This document shows positions 8,706 through 19,042 of a stretch of DNA of 64,000 bases, one piece after another. The notes below the pieces were generated by a model, which worked only from the letters and a program-made list of their open reading frames with translations, made no database searches and had not been told where the DNA came from. The position numbers and the translations under genes are program-made. The first letter of the stretch is position 1. Every line of letters starts with the position of its first letter. Source of the stretch: Eubacteriaceae bacterium (GTDB taxonomy: Bacteria; Bacillota; Clostridia; Lachnospirales; Lachnospiraceae); assembly GCA_902362875.1 (NCBI GenBank), contig CABIYF010000005.1:62001-126000 (forward strand), given 5' to 3'.

Positions 8706-9725
8706 ATGATGAAAGTAAGAATGATAGAAGAAAGAGATAACGGAGTCTGCTTATTTGAATTAAAAAATGATGAGATCAAAGTGATCACAAGTAATCTTGG
8801 ATGTCATGTATTATCTGTATTTACAAAAGACAGAGAAGGAAACTTTGGAGATGTTGTTCTTGGATTTGAAAATGTAGAAGACTGCTGGCATGGAGACGGA
8901 AGTTACATGGGAGCGATTGCTGGACGTGTTGCAAACCGTATTGGAAATGCTCAGTTTGAACTAAATGGAACAACGTATCATCTAGCAGCAAACAATGGAC
9001 CAAATTCTCTACATGGTGGAGTGGAAGGATTTAATCAAAAAATATTTAAATATGAATTATTGGAAGACGGAATCCGCTTTATCTATCTCTCACCAGATAT
9101 GGAAGAAGGATATCCGGGAAGTCTTTATCTGAAAGTTGTGTATGGTCTTTGTGGAAACACATTGAAAATGGAATATGAAGCAGTTTCAGATCAGGATACA
9201 CTGATCAATATCACAAATCATTCTTACTTTAACTTATCTGCAGGAAAAGATAAGATATATCATCATCAGTTAAAGGTAAAAGCGGATGAGATTGCATGTG
9301 TTGATGAAAACTGTCTTGCCAATGGAACATTTTTAAATGTAGAAAACACACCATTTGACTTTAAAGATTTTCATGAGATCGGGGAACGGATCAACGACGA
9401 TCATGAACAGTTAAAACTTGCCGGAGGTTATGATCACTCATATATGTTAAAAGATGAAGAAGATCAACTGGTTCTATATGACAAAGAAACTGGAAGAAAA
9501 TTAACAATGACAACAACACTTCCATGCATTCAGGTATACACAGGAAACTTCCTGTCTGGCGGATGCAATGGAAAAGGCGGAAAGCCATATGAAAACAGAG
9601 ATGGTGTTGCCTTAGAAGCCCAGTTCTTACCAAACTCCATACATATAGAAAAAGATCCAAAGGTAATTTTAAGAAAAGGCGAAGAATACGAAGCAGTAAC
9701 AACATATCGATTTGAGGTGGAATAA
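8706..9725 (+). CDS. galM: Aldose 1-epimerase (galactose mutarotase)
   Basis: The 339-residue protein converts beta-D-galactose to the alpha anomer used by galactokinase. Visible family motifs are MGAIAGRVANRIGNAQF, NNGPNSLHGG (first catalytic His), ITNHSYFNLSAG (second His, proton transfer) and LEAQFLPNSIH (the glutamate region). It is cytoplasmic, with no signal peptide. It starts one base after galK stops and its stop is one base before galT starts, fitting a tightly packed operon. ATG codons at 8706 and 8709 are both possible starts. Confidence 0.93.
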   Translation: MMKVRMIEERDNGVCLFELKNDEIKVITSNLGCHVLSVFTKDREGNFGDVVLGFENVEDCWHGDGSYMGAIAGRVANRIGNAQFELNGTTYHLAANNGPNSLHGGVEGFNQKIFKYELLEDGIRFIYLSPDMEEGYPGSLYLKVVYGLCGNTLKMEYEAVSDQDTLINITNHSYFNLSAGKDKIYHHQLKVKADEIACVDENCLANGTFLNVENTPFDFKDFHEIGERINDDHEQLKLAGGYDHSYMLKDEEDQLVLYDKETGRKLTMTTTLPCIQVYTGNFLSGGCNGKGGKPYENRDGVALEAQFLPNSIHIEKDPKVILRKGEEYEAVTTYRFEVE

Positions 9726-9726
9726 G

Positions 9727-11223
9727 ATGGATTTACAAAAAGATATCAAAAAACTTGTAGCATATGGACTTGATAAAAAACTGATCATGCCAGAAGATGA
9801 AATCTATACGATCAATCAATATCTGGAAGTGTTTCGATTAGATGAATATGAAGATCTTGATATTGAAGGAGAAGAAATCATCCTACCAGAGATTTTAGAT
9901 CGTCTGACAGATGTAGCTTACGACCGCTATATCATCAAAAGTGATGATATCGTCACAAGAGACTTATTTGACACAAAATTAATGGGAATCCTGACACCAA
10001 AACCAAGCCAGGTCATCAAAGAATTCCGTACATATTACAAAGAAAGTCCAAAGAAAGCAACTGAATTTTTCTATGAATTTAGTCAGGATACGAATTATAT
10101 TCGAAGGGACCGCGTCAAAAAAGATATGAAATGGAAAGTAAACAGTCCATACGGGGATATCGATATCACAATCAACCTTTCCAAACCAGAGAAAGATCCA
10201 AAAGCGATCGCAGCAGCAAAAAATGCAAAACAAAGTTCTTATCCAAAGTGCCAGCTTTGCATGGAAAATGAAGGATATGCAGGAAGGATCAATCATCCAG
10301 CAAGACAAAACCACAGAATCATGCCGATTGAGATCAATGGAGGGAAATGGGGATTCCAGTATTCTCCATATGTATACTATAACGAACATTGTATCGTATT
10401 TAATGGACAGCATGTGCCAATGAAGATTGATAAAGCAGCATTTACAAAACTATTTGACTTTGTAAAACAGTTTCCACATTATTTCCTTGGATCCAATGCC
10501 GACCTTCCAATCGTTGGAGGTTCTATCTTAACACACGATCATTTCCAAGGTGGTCATTATGAATTTGCTATGGAACGAGCAGAAATCGAGAAAGAATTTG
10601 TAATCCCCGGATATGAAGATGTGAAAGCAGGAATCGTTCACTGGCCATTATCTGTCATCCGTATTCAGAGCAAAGATGAGAAACGCCTCATTGATCTTGC
10701 TGATCATATTTTGAAAAAATGGCGTGGATACACGGATGAAGAAGCATATATTTTTGCTGAGACAGAAGGAGAACCACACAATACGATCACACCGATCGCA
10801 CGTAAGAAAGGCGACATGTACGAATTGGATCTGACACTTCGTAACAACATTACAACAAAAGAATGCCCATTAGGACTTTACCATCCACATAACGAGTATC
10901 ATCATATCAAGAAAGAAAATATCGGACTGATCGAAGTTATGGGATTAGCAGTTCTTCCATCCAGATTAAAAGGAGAGATGGAACAGCTTGCCAAATGTCT
11001 GGTAAAAGGAGAAGAAGTTGGTCAGTATGAGGAACTAAAAAAACATGTTCCTTGGGTCAATGAGATTAAAGAAAAATATCAGGATATCAACAAAGAGAAT
11101 GTAGAAGGTATCTTAAAAGAAGAAATCGGACAGGTCTTTGTCAAAGTTCTTGAAGATGCCGGAGTTTATAAATGTGATGAAGAAGGAAGAAAAGCATTTG
11201 ACCGCTTTATTGCAAGTTTGTAA
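9727..11223 (+). CDS. galT: UDP-glucose--hexose-1-phosphate uridylyltransferase, class II
   Basis: The 498-residue enzyme exchanges UMP between UDP-glucose and galactose 1-phosphate. Length and sequence fit the Gram-positive class II GalT (about 490-500 residues), not the 350-residue E. coli type. Seen motifs include GSNADLPIVGGSILTHDHFQ, with the active-site histidines, and LYHPHNEYHHIKKENIGLIE. The start at 9727 is chosen because GAGGTGG lies eight bases before it. An upstream in-frame codon at 9712 would overlap galM and lacks a good site. It follows galM by one base and precedes galE by 60 bases. Confidence 0.93.
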   Translation: MDLQKDIKKLVAYGLDKKLIMPEDEIYTINQYLEVFRLDEYEDLDIEGEEIILPEILDRLTDVAYDRYIIKSDDIVTRDLFDTKLMGILTPKPSQVIKEFRTYYKESPKKATEFFYEFSQDTNYIRRDRVKKDMKWKVNSPYGDIDITINLSKPEKDPKAIAAAKNAKQSSYPKCQLCMENEGYAGRINHPARQNHRIMPIEINGGKWGFQYSPYVYYNEHCIVFNGQHVPMKIDKAAFTKLFDFVKQFPHYFLGSNADLPIVGGSILTHDHFQGGHYEFAMERAEIEKEFVIPGYEDVKAGIVHWPLSVIRIQSKDEKRLIDLADHILKKWRGYTDEEAYIFAETEGEPHNTITPIARKKGDMYELDLTLRNNITTKECPLGLYHPHNEYHHIKKENIGLIEVMGLAVLPSRLKGEMEQLAKCLVKGEEVGQYEELKKHVPWVNEIKEKYQDINKENVEGILKEEIGQVFVKVLEDAGVYKCDEEGRKAFDRFIASL

Positions 11224-11283
11224 TAAGACAAATGAATGCAAGGCAATGGTGAAATTGTAAAAATTTCAGAAAGGAAGTAACAG

Positions 11284-12294
11284 ATGAAAATATTAGTATT
11301 AGGCGGTGCTGGATACATAGGATCTCATACAGTCTATGAACTGATTGACGCAGGAGAAGAAGTCGTGATCATCGATAATCTGGAAACAGGACATATCGAG
11401 GCAGTTCATCCAAAAGCAAAGTTTTACAAAGGTGACTTAAGAGACAAAGCATTTGTAGACAGTGTGTTAGATCAGGAAAAAGATATCGATGCAGTCATTC
11501 ATTTTGCAGCAAACTCCTTAGTTGGAGAAAGTATGGTAAATCCATTGAAATATTACGATAACAACCTGTGTGGAACAAAAACAATGGTACAGTCCTTAGT
11601 AGAACATGGTATCGATAAGATTGTATTTTCCTCAACAGCAGCGACTTATGGAGAACCAGAAAAAGTACCGATCGTAGAGACAGACCGCACAGAGCCAACA
11701 AACACCTATGGAGAGACAAAACTTTCCATGGAAAAAATGTTTAAGTGGGTTGGACGTGCTCACGGACTTCGTTATGTATCTTTAAGATACTTTAACGCTT
11801 GCGGAGCACATGTAAGCGGACAGATTGGAGAAGATCATAATCCAGAAACACATTTGATCCCATTGATTTTACAGGTGCCAAATGGCAAAAGAGAAGCGAT
11901 CAGTATCTTTGGAACTGATTATGATACAAAAGATGGAACTTGCGTAAGAGACTATATTCATGTAACAGATCTTGCACAAGCACATATTCTGGCAGTGAAA
12001 TACTTAATGGAAGGTAATGAAAGCAATATCTTCAATCTTGGAAATGGTGTTGGATTTACTGTAAAGGAAGTCATCGAAACAGCCAGAAAAGTGACAGGAA
12101 AGCCGATCAAGGCTGTGGAAGAAGGAAGAAGAGCTGGAGATCCGGCTGTCTTGATCGCTTCCAGCGAAAAAGCGAAGAATATCCTTGGCTGGAAGCCAGA
12201 ACATGCAGATCTTGAAGAAATCATTGCATCCGCATGGAAATGGCACAGCAGCCATCCACAAGGATATTGTTCTGTTCAAAAGGAAGACAAATAA
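11284..12294 (+). CDS. galE: UDP-glucose 4-epimerase
   Basis: The 336-residue short-chain dehydrogenase-type epimerase interconverts UDP-galactose and UDP-glucose, closing the Leloir cycle. It has the NAD-binding GGAGYIGSH (residues 7-15), the catalytic Ser/Thr region VFSSTAATYGEP and the YxxxK pair in NTYGETKLSMEKM. It is the last gene of the operon and is followed by a strong terminator. AAAGGAAG precedes the ATG. UDP-galactose from this enzyme could also feed the surface-glycan genes farther along. Confidence 0.95.
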   Translation: MKILVLGGAGYIGSHTVYELIDAGEEVVIIDNLETGHIEAVHPKAKFYKGDLRDKAFVDSVLDQEKDIDAVIHFAANSLVGESMVNPLKYYDNNLCGTKTMVQSLVEHGIDKIVFSSTAATYGEPEKVPIVETDRTEPTNTYGETKLSMEKMFKWVGRAHGLRYVSLRYFNACGAHVSGQIGEDHNPETHLIPLILQVPNGKREAISIFGTDYDTKDGTCVRDYIHVTDLAQAHILAVKYLMEGNESNIFNLGNGVGFTVKEVIETARKVTGKPIKAVEEGRRAGDPAVLIASSEKAKNILGWKPEHADLEEIIASAWKWHSSHPQGYCSVQKEDK

Positions 12295-12320
12295 CTCTTT
12301 TTGAACCATAAATCATCCCC

Positions 12321-12365
12321 GTACCGTTTGGAGCATGTTACCTGGCTCTAAGCGGTACTTTTTTG
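12321..12365 (+). terminator. Terminator of the galactose operon
   Basis: GTACCG (12321-12326) pairs with CGGTAC (12353-12358), and inner GAGC pairs with GCTC, making an about 14-bp stem with G-T pairs. A run of six T follows. It ends the transporter-galKMTE transcript. Confidence 0.85.
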
Positions 12366-12456
12366 TTTTCGTAAAATATCTGGTACTATGTTCAAATAAA
12401 AAATAAAATAGTGTATACTAAAGAAAGTGGTAAGATAAAAGAAGGAGTACGAATCG

Positions 12457-14184
12457 ATGAAACATTTACTAGGGTATTTAAAGGAGCATCTTTGTGTTAC
12501 GATCCTTGCACCATTATTTAAGATGCTGGAAGCTAGTTTTGAACTATTTGTACCATTGGTCGTTGCCAGCATGATCGATGTAGGAATCGGACATCACGAT
12601 ATTGGATATTTGTGGAAGATGGGAGGACTATTGATCTTACTTGGGATCATTGGATTTTCATTTTCTATCACAGCACAGTATTTTGCGGCAAGATCGGCTG
12701 TGTATACAGGAAAATCGATGCGAAGTGATTTGTTTGCACATATGAATCGATTTTCTTATCAGGAGATTGATCAGGTTGGGACATCAACGCTGATCAACCG
12801 CATGAGTAATGACATCAATCAGGTGCAAAATGGAGTTAATATGTTCCTGCGTTTGTTTTTAAGGTCACCATTTGTTGTATTTGGTGCGATGTTCATGGCA
12901 TTTACGGTGGATCATAAGGCAGCGATTTCCTTTGTATTTACGATCACAGCATTAGCAGTGGTTGTTGGACTGATCTTATGGATTACAATGCCAATGTATA
13001 AGAAAGTACAAAAACAGGTTGATGGAGTATTAAAAAGTACAAGAGAAAATCTTCTTGGAATTCGTGTGATCCGTGCATTTAACAGACAAAGAAGTGAGGA
13101 AGAGAATTTCAGATCACAAAGCGGACAGCTTTATAACAAACAAATTCACGTTGGAAAGATTTCAGCGTTACTAAATCCTCTGACTTACGTGATCATTAAT
13201 TTGGGGATCATTGCAATCCTATGGTCTGGTGGAAAACAGGTTGATATGGGTTATTTAACACAAGGACAGATTATTGCCCTGATCAATTATATGTCACAGA
13301 TCCTTGTAGAACTTGTAAAACTTGCGAATCTTTTGATCATTTTATCTAGAGCGTTTGCAAGTCTTGACCGTGTGGATCAGATTTTTGCATTAGAGCCATC
13401 CATGAAGGAAATTGGAAAAACAGATATAGAAGAGAAGAAAGATACACCTATTCTTGAGTTTAAAGATACGTCGTTTGTCTATCATGGTGCAAGAAAAGAG
13501 ACGATCCATCCATTTGATTTTGTGGTGAAAGAAGGCGAAACGATCGGAGTGATCGGAGGTACAGGGTCAGGAAAGAGTACTTTGGTATCTTTGATCGCAA
13601 GGTTATATGATGTGACATCAGGAAGGATTCTATACCGTGGAGTTGATGAGAAAGAATTAAAACCAGAATATATCCGTAAGAAGATTGGATTTGTACCACA
13701 GAAAGCTTCTCTATTTGAAGGAAACCTAAGAGATAATATGAAATGGGGTAAAGAAGATGTCACAGATGAAGAAATCTATCAGGCATTGGATATCGCACAA
13801 GCAAGAGAATTTGTTGATCAGAAGGAACGGGGATTAGACCTTAGGATCGAACAAAATGGAGGGAATTTATCTGGCGGACAAAAACAGAGACTAACAATCG
13901 CAAGAGCATTAGTACGCAACCCTGAGATTTTGATTCTTGACGATAGTGCATCCGCACTTGACTTTGCAACAGATGCAAGACTTCGAAAAGCGATCGAAGA
14001 AAATACAGATAATATGACGGTATTTCTTGTATCCCAAAGAGTATCAACAATCCGTAATGCTGACCATATCTTAGTGTTAGATGATGGAAAGATTGCAGGA
14101 ATCGGGACTCATCTACAGCTATTAAAAGAGAATCAAGTATATAAAGAAATCTGCGCATCACAGATGGCAGGAGAGGAGGCATAA
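12457..14184 (+). CDS. ABC exporter half-transporter with degenerate ATPase site
   Basis: The 575-residue protein has an N-terminal six-helix exporter domain (about 1-310) and a C-terminal ATPase domain. The latter has Walker A GGTGSGKST, signature LSGGQKQR and Walker B ILILDDSASALD. The residue after the Walker B Asp is Asp instead of the catalytic Glu, so this subunit contributes the non-hydrolysing Walker site of a heterodimer, as known for TM287/288-like exporters. Its partner starts five bases after its stop. Substrates of such pairs are drugs, peptides or lipids; none can be read here. A promoter with TATACT precedes it at about 12413. Confidence 0.9.
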   Translation: MKHLLGYLKEHLCVTILAPLFKMLEASFELFVPLVVASMIDVGIGHHDIGYLWKMGGLLILLGIIGFSFSITAQYFAARSAVYTGKSMRSDLFAHMNRFSYQEIDQVGTSTLINRMSNDINQVQNGVNMFLRLFLRSPFVVFGAMFMAFTVDHKAAISFVFTITALAVVVGLILWITMPMYKKVQKQVDGVLKSTRENLLGIRVIRAFNRQRSEEENFRSQSGQLYNKQIHVGKISALLNPLTYVIINLGIIAILWSGGKQVDMGYLTQGQIIALINYMSQILVELVKLANLLIILSRAFASLDRVDQIFALEPSMKEIGKTDIEEKKDTPILEFKDTSFVYHGARKETIHPFDFVVKEGETIGVIGGTGSGKSTLVSLIARLYDVTSGRILYRGVDEKELKPEYIRKKIGFVPQKASLFEGNLRDNMKWGKEDVTDEEIYQALDIAQAREFVDQKERGLDLRIEQNGGNLSGGQKQRLTIARALVRNPEILILDDSASALDFATDARLRKAIEENTDNMTVFLVSQRVSTIRNADHILVLDDGKIAGIGTHLQLLKENQVYKEICASQMAGEEA

Positions 14185-14188
14185 GACC

Positions 14189-15937
14189 ATGAAGAAAGAC
14201 AAAAAACAAAAGACATTACAAAGAATCATGGAATATATGAAGCCTTATCGGTTTTTGATCTTTGCGTCTTTGGTGTTGGCGGTGGTCAGTGTGGCGTTGA
14301 CGCTTTATGTTCCGATTCTGACAGGACAAGGTGTGGATTGCATTATATCAAAAGGAAATGTTGATTTTACAAGATTGATAAGTATCATAAAAACGATCAT
14401 GATCTGTATCGTATTGACGGCAGCAGCACAGTGGCTGATGAACCATGTCAATAACCAGATTACATATAAGATTGGAAAAGATTTAAGGATTCAGGCATTT
14501 GAACATTTGCAGAAACTGCCATTATCTTATGTAGATGCACACTCTTCAGGAGATTTGATCAGCCGTATTGTCACAGATATCGATCAGTTTACGGATGGAT
14601 TATTGCTTGGATTTACACAGTTATTTACTGGTGTGATCACGATCATGGGAACCATCTGTTTTATGTTAGGAATCAATCCATGGATCACATTAGTAGTTGT
14701 TATTTTAAGCCCATTTTCATTTTTAATTGCAAGTTTTATCTCAAAGCGAAGTTTTAATATGTTTAGGAAACAATCTCAGACAAGAGGAAAGATGACAGGA
14801 TTTGTCAATGAAATGCTTGGAAATATTAAAGTAGTCAAAGTGTTTGATCATGGAGAAAAAGCACAAGAAGAGTTTGATCAGATCAATGATGATCTTGCAT
14901 ATTACTCCTTAAGAGCGACATTTTTCTCATCTATCACAAATCCGGCAACCAGATTTATGTATTCAGGAATCTATGCGGGAGTAGCGATCGCAGGGTGTAT
15001 CAGTGTCATTCGTGGAAGTATCAGTGTTGGTCAGTTATCAAGCTTTTTAAGTTATACAAACCAATATACAAAACCGTTTAATGAGATCACAGGTGTTATT
15101 ACAGAATTCCAGAATTCCTTAGCTTCTGCGGCACGAGTGTTTGAATTATTAGATGAAGAACCAATGATCCCGGATGCCGAAGATGCGAAAGTGTTGCATG
15201 ATGTCAAAGGAAATGTAGAATTAGAGCATGTCGATTTTTCTTATGTGAAAGAAGTGCCTTTAATTCAGGACTTTAATTTAAAAGTAGAATCAGGACAGAG
15301 AATTGCGATCGTTGGGCCGACAGGATGTGGAAAGACAACGTTGATCAATCTGTTAATGCGTTTTTATGATGTAAATGCAGGATCGATCAAAGTTGAAGGT
15401 GATGACATTCGTGATGTTACAAGAGAAAGCTTAAGATCAAGTTATGGAATGGTTTTGCAAGAAACATGGTTAAAAGCAGGTACGATCCGTGAAAATATCT
15501 GTTATGGAAAACCAGATGCTACAGAAGAAGAGATGATAACAGCGGCAAAAGAAGCCAATGCTCATGGATTTATTGAGAGAATGCCAGATGGATACGATAC
15601 AGTCATTACGGAAGGCGGTGGAAATCTTTCTCAAGGACAGAAACAGCTGCTTTGTATTGCAAGAATTATGTTAAGCCTTCCACCAATGCTGATCTTAGAT
15701 GAAGCGACATCATCCATCGATACGATGACAGAGATCCGAATTCAGAGAGCATTTGAGACGATGATGAAAGGAAGAACAAGTTTTATCGTAGCCCACAGAT
15801 TATCAACGATCCAGAATGCTGATGTGATCTTGGTTATGGAGAATGGACATATCTTAGAGCAGGGAACTCACGAGGAACTTTTAGAGAAAAATGGTGCATA
15901 TGCCAGATTATATAACAGCCAGTTTGCACCAGTATAA
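14189..15937 (+). CDS. ABC exporter half-transporter, catalytic partner
   Basis: The 582-residue protein again has six membrane helices and an ATPase domain, with Walker A GPTGCGKTT and a complete Walker B MLILDEATSSID. Its signature reads LSQGQKQLL instead of LSGGQ. In a heterodimer this deviant signature faces the degenerate Walker site of the partner, leaving one consensus site formed by this Walker B and the partner LSGGQ. The complementary substitutions strongly support a functional pair with 12457-14184. Gene order and the five-base gap suggest translational coupling. Confidence 0.92.
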   Translation: MKKDKKQKTLQRIMEYMKPYRFLIFASLVLAVVSVALTLYVPILTGQGVDCIISKGNVDFTRLISIIKTIMICIVLTAAAQWLMNHVNNQITYKIGKDLRIQAFEHLQKLPLSYVDAHSSGDLISRIVTDIDQFTDGLLLGFTQLFTGVITIMGTICFMLGINPWITLVVVILSPFSFLIASFISKRSFNMFRKQSQTRGKMTGFVNEMLGNIKVVKVFDHGEKAQEEFDQINDDLAYYSLRATFFSSITNPATRFMYSGIYAGVAIAGCISVIRGSISVGQLSSFLSYTNQYTKPFNEITGVITEFQNSLASAARVFELLDEEPMIPDAEDAKVLHDVKGNVELEHVDFSYVKEVPLIQDFNLKVESGQRIAIVGPTGCGKTTLINLLMRFYDVNAGSIKVEGDDIRDVTRESLRSSYGMVLQETWLKAGTIRENICYGKPDATEEEMITAAKEANAHGFIERMPDGYDTVITEGGGNLSQGQKQLLCIARIMLSLPPMLILDEATSSIDTMTEIRIQRAFETMMKGRTSFIVAHRLSTIQNADVILVMENGHILEQGTHEELLEKNGAYARLYNSQFAPV

Positions 15938-15966
15938 ATGATAAGATTTTTCACTTGGGATGTCAT

Positions 15967-16554
15967 ATGGAAGAAAAAGGAATGGAAAAAAAGAAAAAAT
16001 TATTAAGGCTGTTTATAGAAACATTTTATTTAAGTGCATTTACCTTTGGTGGCGGCTATGTGATCGTATCTTTGATGCAGAAGAAGTTTGTGAATGAATA
16101 TCATTGGATCGAAGAAGATGAGATGCTTGATCTGGTGGCGATCGCACAATCAGCCCCAGGAGCGATCGCAGTGAATGGAGCGATCGTTGTTGGGTATAAA
16201 TTAGCAGGCATCAGTGGTGTGATCGTAAGTGTATTTGGAGCTGTTTTGCCGCCATTTTTGATCATATCTGTAGTCTCTGTTTTTTATGAAATATTTCGGG
16301 ATAACAGGATTGTTGCAGCGATGCTTTCTGGAATGCAGACGGGCGTTGGCGCGGTGATCATCAGTGTTGTGTACGAGATGGCAAAAGGGCAAAGTAAGAA
16401 GGAAAACAGAATAGAACTTGCGATCATTATGGTTGTGGCATTTGTGGCAAGTTATGTCTTTGATATTAGTGTGATCTATATTATTCTTGCTTGTATTGGA
16501 ATTGGAATCGTACAATATGGTATTTCAAGAAAGAAGATAGGAGGCAGAAAATGA
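15967..16554 (+). CDS. Chromate-transporter-type protein, first half
   Basis: This short (about 195-residue) membrane protein has the CHR-family opening AFTFGGGYVIVSLM and the SAPGAIAVNGAIVVGYKLAG motif. It is a half-size member and a second half-gene overlaps its stop by four bases (ATGA). Such split pairs are thought to act together as one anion transporter. Chromate itself is often not the natural substrate, so function is by family only. The start is uncertain: TTG 15955, ATG 15967 and ATG 15982 are in frame, and 15982 has the closest purine-rich site. Confidence 0.8.
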   Translation: MEEKGMEKKKKLLRLFIETFYLSAFTFGGGYVIVSLMQKKFVNEYHWIEEDEMLDLVAIAQSAPGAIAVNGAIVVGYKLAGISGVIVSVFGAVLPPFLIISVVSVFYEIFRDNRIVAAMLSGMQTGVGAVIISVVYEMAKGQSKKENRIELAIIMVVAFVASYVFDISVIYIILACIGIGIVQYGISRKKIGGRK

Positions 16555-17114
16555 TCTATTTGCAATTATTTTTAAGCTTCCTAAAGATCGGAGCATTTAG
16601 TTTTGGAGGCGGATATGCAGCGATGCCAATGATACAGCAGCAAGTGGTAGACGTATATCACTGGCTGTCTGTTTCTGAATTTGGAGATCTCGTAACGATT
16701 TCGCAAATGACACCGGGACCGATCGCGATTAATGCGGCAACTTTCGTTGGCATAAGAGTAGCTGGGTGGCAAGGAGCATTATGTGCAACAATGGGATGTG
16801 TATTCCCTGCGTGTGTGATCGTGACAGCAATTGCTTATTTTTATGTAAAATATCGTCATATGGAAGGATTACAAATGGTGTTAAATACTTTACGTCCTGC
16901 GGTGATCGCACTGATCTTGACTTCTGGAATTGCGATCCTTATACAGGCATTTTTTCAGGGAAGTCATATAGATCTTCAACAGATCAACTGGATACAGGGT
17001 GGTATTTTTGTCATTTGTATGTACCTTTTATTGAAAAAGAAAAAAGATCCGATCATTGTTATGCTGCTTGCGGGTGTGCTAAATGTGATCGGAAGTTTTT
17101 TGATGGGAATATAA
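16551..17114 (+). CDS. Chromate-transporter-type protein, second half
   Basis: The 187-residue membrane protein has FLKIGAFSFGGGYAAMPMIQ and SQMTPGPIAINAATFVG, the paired CHR motifs also present in the preceding gene. The ATG at 16551 is preceded by GGAGGCAG and overlaps the upstream stop, the usual arrangement for coupled subunits. An upstream in-frame start at 16491 would overlap the neighbour by 64 bp and lacks a ribosome site, so it was rejected. Several hydrophobic segments follow to the C-terminus. Confidence 0.83.
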   Translation: MIYLQLFLSFLKIGAFSFGGGYAAMPMIQQQVVDVYHWLSVSEFGDLVTISQMTPGPIAINAATFVGIRVAGWQGALCATMGCVFPACVIVTAIAYFYVKYRHMEGLQMVLNTLRPAVIALILTSGIAILIQAFFQGSHIDLQQINWIQGGIFVICMYLLLKKKKDPIIVMLLAGVLNVIGSFLMGI

Positions 17115-17138
17115 ATAAAACAATAGGAAGTGATAGAT

Positions 17139-19007
17139 TTGAGTAAGATACAAGAAGCGAAGAAACTATTAAAACAATACTTTGGATACGATGAATTCCG
17201 CCAAGGTCAGGAACAATTGATCGAGGCAGCATTAAATGGTCAGGATGTCTTAGGGATCATGCCGACAGGAGCAGGAAAGTCTCTTTGTTTTCAGATTCCG
17301 GCATTGATGATGGATGGGATCACACTTGTGATTTCACCATTGATCTCCTTAATGAAAGATCAAGTTGGGACACTCAATCAGGCAGGAATTCATGCGGCAT
17401 TTTTAAATAGTTCTCTGACACAGGGACAGTATCATACAGCATTAAAATATGCGATGCAGGGAAGATACAAGATCATCTATGTGGCACCAGAACGCTTGGA
17501 AACAGAAGGTTTTATCAATTTTGCGCTAAATAGTGGAGTGAAGATATCAATGTTGGCAGTTGATGAGGCACATTGTGTGTCACAGTGGGGGCAGGATTTT
17601 CGGCCAAGTTATCTAAAGATTCTGGAATTTTTAAAGAAACTTCCGTATCGTCCTGTACTGACTGCATATACAGCAACAGCGACAGCCGAAGTTAGAGATG
17701 ACATTATGGATATTTTAAATCTAAGAGATCCATTTGTGTTAACAACAGGATTTGACAGGGAAAATCTTTACTATGCAGTAAAACGTCCAAGAGATAAGTA
17801 TAGAGAATTACTAAGTTATTTAAAAGAAAAAGAAGAAAAAATGCCAGGAAGCAGCGGGATCATTTACTGTCTATCTAGGAAAAATGTTGAGGAAGTCTGC
17901 TATCAGTTAAGAGAAGATGGATTCTCCGTGACAAGATACCATGCAGGATTATCGGATGAAGAACGAAAGGAAAATCAGGAAGAGTTTATCTATGACAGAA
18001 AGCAGATCATGGTAGCAACAAATGCCTTTGGAATGGGAATCGACAAGCCGGATGTTCGTTTCGTTGTTCATTATAATATGCCGAAGAATATGGAAAGTTA
18101 TTATCAAGAAGCAGGAAGAGCAGGACGTGATGGAGAACCTGCAGAATGTATCTTATATTATGCGCCAGTGGATAACCGAACCAATCGTTTTCTGATCGAA
18201 AATGGAGAGGAGAATGAGGAATTAGATGCGATCACAAAGCAGATCGTGATGGAAAGAGACTGGGAGAGACTTCGCCAGATGACATTTTACTGTTATACGA
18301 AGGAATGTTTACGCCATTATATTTTAAATTATTTTGGAGAACACACAAGCGGCTATTGTGGAAACTGTTTAAACTGTTTGACCGAATTTGAAGCAATCGA
18401 TGCGACAATGGAAGCGAAAGCGGTCATTGAATGTATCAGAGATTGTTACAGAGATTTTGGGTTATCTACGATCGTTGATATTTTAAAAGGATCTAAGAGT
18501 CAGAAAGTTTTAAACCGTCATTTAGACGAGAATTCCCAGTATGGTGCATTGGCGGCAGAAAGCATTGCAAAAATTCGCCAGATCATCAATGAAATGTTAG
18601 TTTATGGATATCTGGAGATGACTGACGATGAATATCCAGTTTTAAGTGTTGCGGATGTTACGGAGATCAACGATGACTGGAAATTTGAGATCAAGATTCC
18701 AAAAGAAGTCGAGGAAGACAAAGAAGAACGCAAAGTTAAGACAAAGAAACGAAAGAAAGCAGGAGCTGTGGCAGCACTTGCAGAGGGAGATACAGATCTG
18801 TTTGAAGCATTACGTGCACTTAGAAGAACAATCGCATCCGAACAGAAAATCCCGCCATATATGGTATTTTCCGATAAGACATTGGTACATATGAGTACGA
18901 TGAAACCATCAAATGATGAGGAAATGTTAGAAGTCAATGGAGTTGGAGAACACAAGCTTCAGAAATATGGCGAACGTTTTCTAAGTGTAATACAGAAATA
19001 CAAGTAA
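17139..19007 (+). CDS. recQ: ATP-dependent DNA helicase RecQ
   Basis: The 622-residue superfamily 2 helicase unwinds DNA 3' to 5' in recombination and fork repair. Motifs seen are GFDEFRQGQE-like motif 0 (GYDEFRQGQE), motif I MPTGAGKSLCFQ, the DEAH box as VDEAHCVSQWGQDFRP, motif VI QEAGRAGRDGEPA, a zinc-binding cysteine group (CYTKECLRHYILNYFGE, CGNCLNC) and a C-terminal HRDC domain (from about residue 548). A charged linker rich in Lys/Glu lies before HRDC. TTG at 17139 is preferred over GTG at 17130 because AGGAAG is eight bases before it. Confidence 0.94.
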   Translation: MSKIQEAKKLLKQYFGYDEFRQGQEQLIEAALNGQDVLGIMPTGAGKSLCFQIPALMMDGITLVISPLISLMKDQVGTLNQAGIHAAFLNSSLTQGQYHTALKYAMQGRYKIIYVAPERLETEGFINFALNSGVKISMLAVDEAHCVSQWGQDFRPSYLKILEFLKKLPYRPVLTAYTATATAEVRDDIMDILNLRDPFVLTTGFDRENLYYAVKRPRDKYRELLSYLKEKEEKMPGSSGIIYCLSRKNVEEVCYQLREDGFSVTRYHAGLSDEERKENQEEFIYDRKQIMVATNAFGMGIDKPDVRFVVHYNMPKNMESYYQEAGRAGRDGEPAECILYYAPVDNRTNRFLIENGEENEELDAITKQIVMERDWERLRQMTFYCYTKECLRHYILNYFGEHTSGYCGNCLNCLTEFEAIDATMEAKAVIECIRDCYRDFGLSTIVDILKGSKSQKVLNRHLDENSQYGALAAESIAKIRQIINEMLVYGYLEMTDDEYPVLSVADVTEINDDWKFEIKIPKEVEEDKEERKVKTKKRKKAGAVAALAEGDTDLFEALRALRRTIASEQKIPPYMVFSDKTLVHMSTMKPSNDEEMLEVNGVGEHKLQKYGERFLSVIQKYK

Positions 19008-19042
19008 GAATACATAGACAGGAAAAGGAATACACGCAATAT

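Noticed and set aside
9391..9705. Minus-strand frame inside galM
   Set aside because: Leucine/histidine-rich antisense shadow of a clearly identified enzyme.
12457..14184. Degenerate Walker B as a sign of a dying ABC gene
   Set aside because: The partner subunit carries the complementary deviant signature, the normal state of asymmetric heterodimeric exporters.
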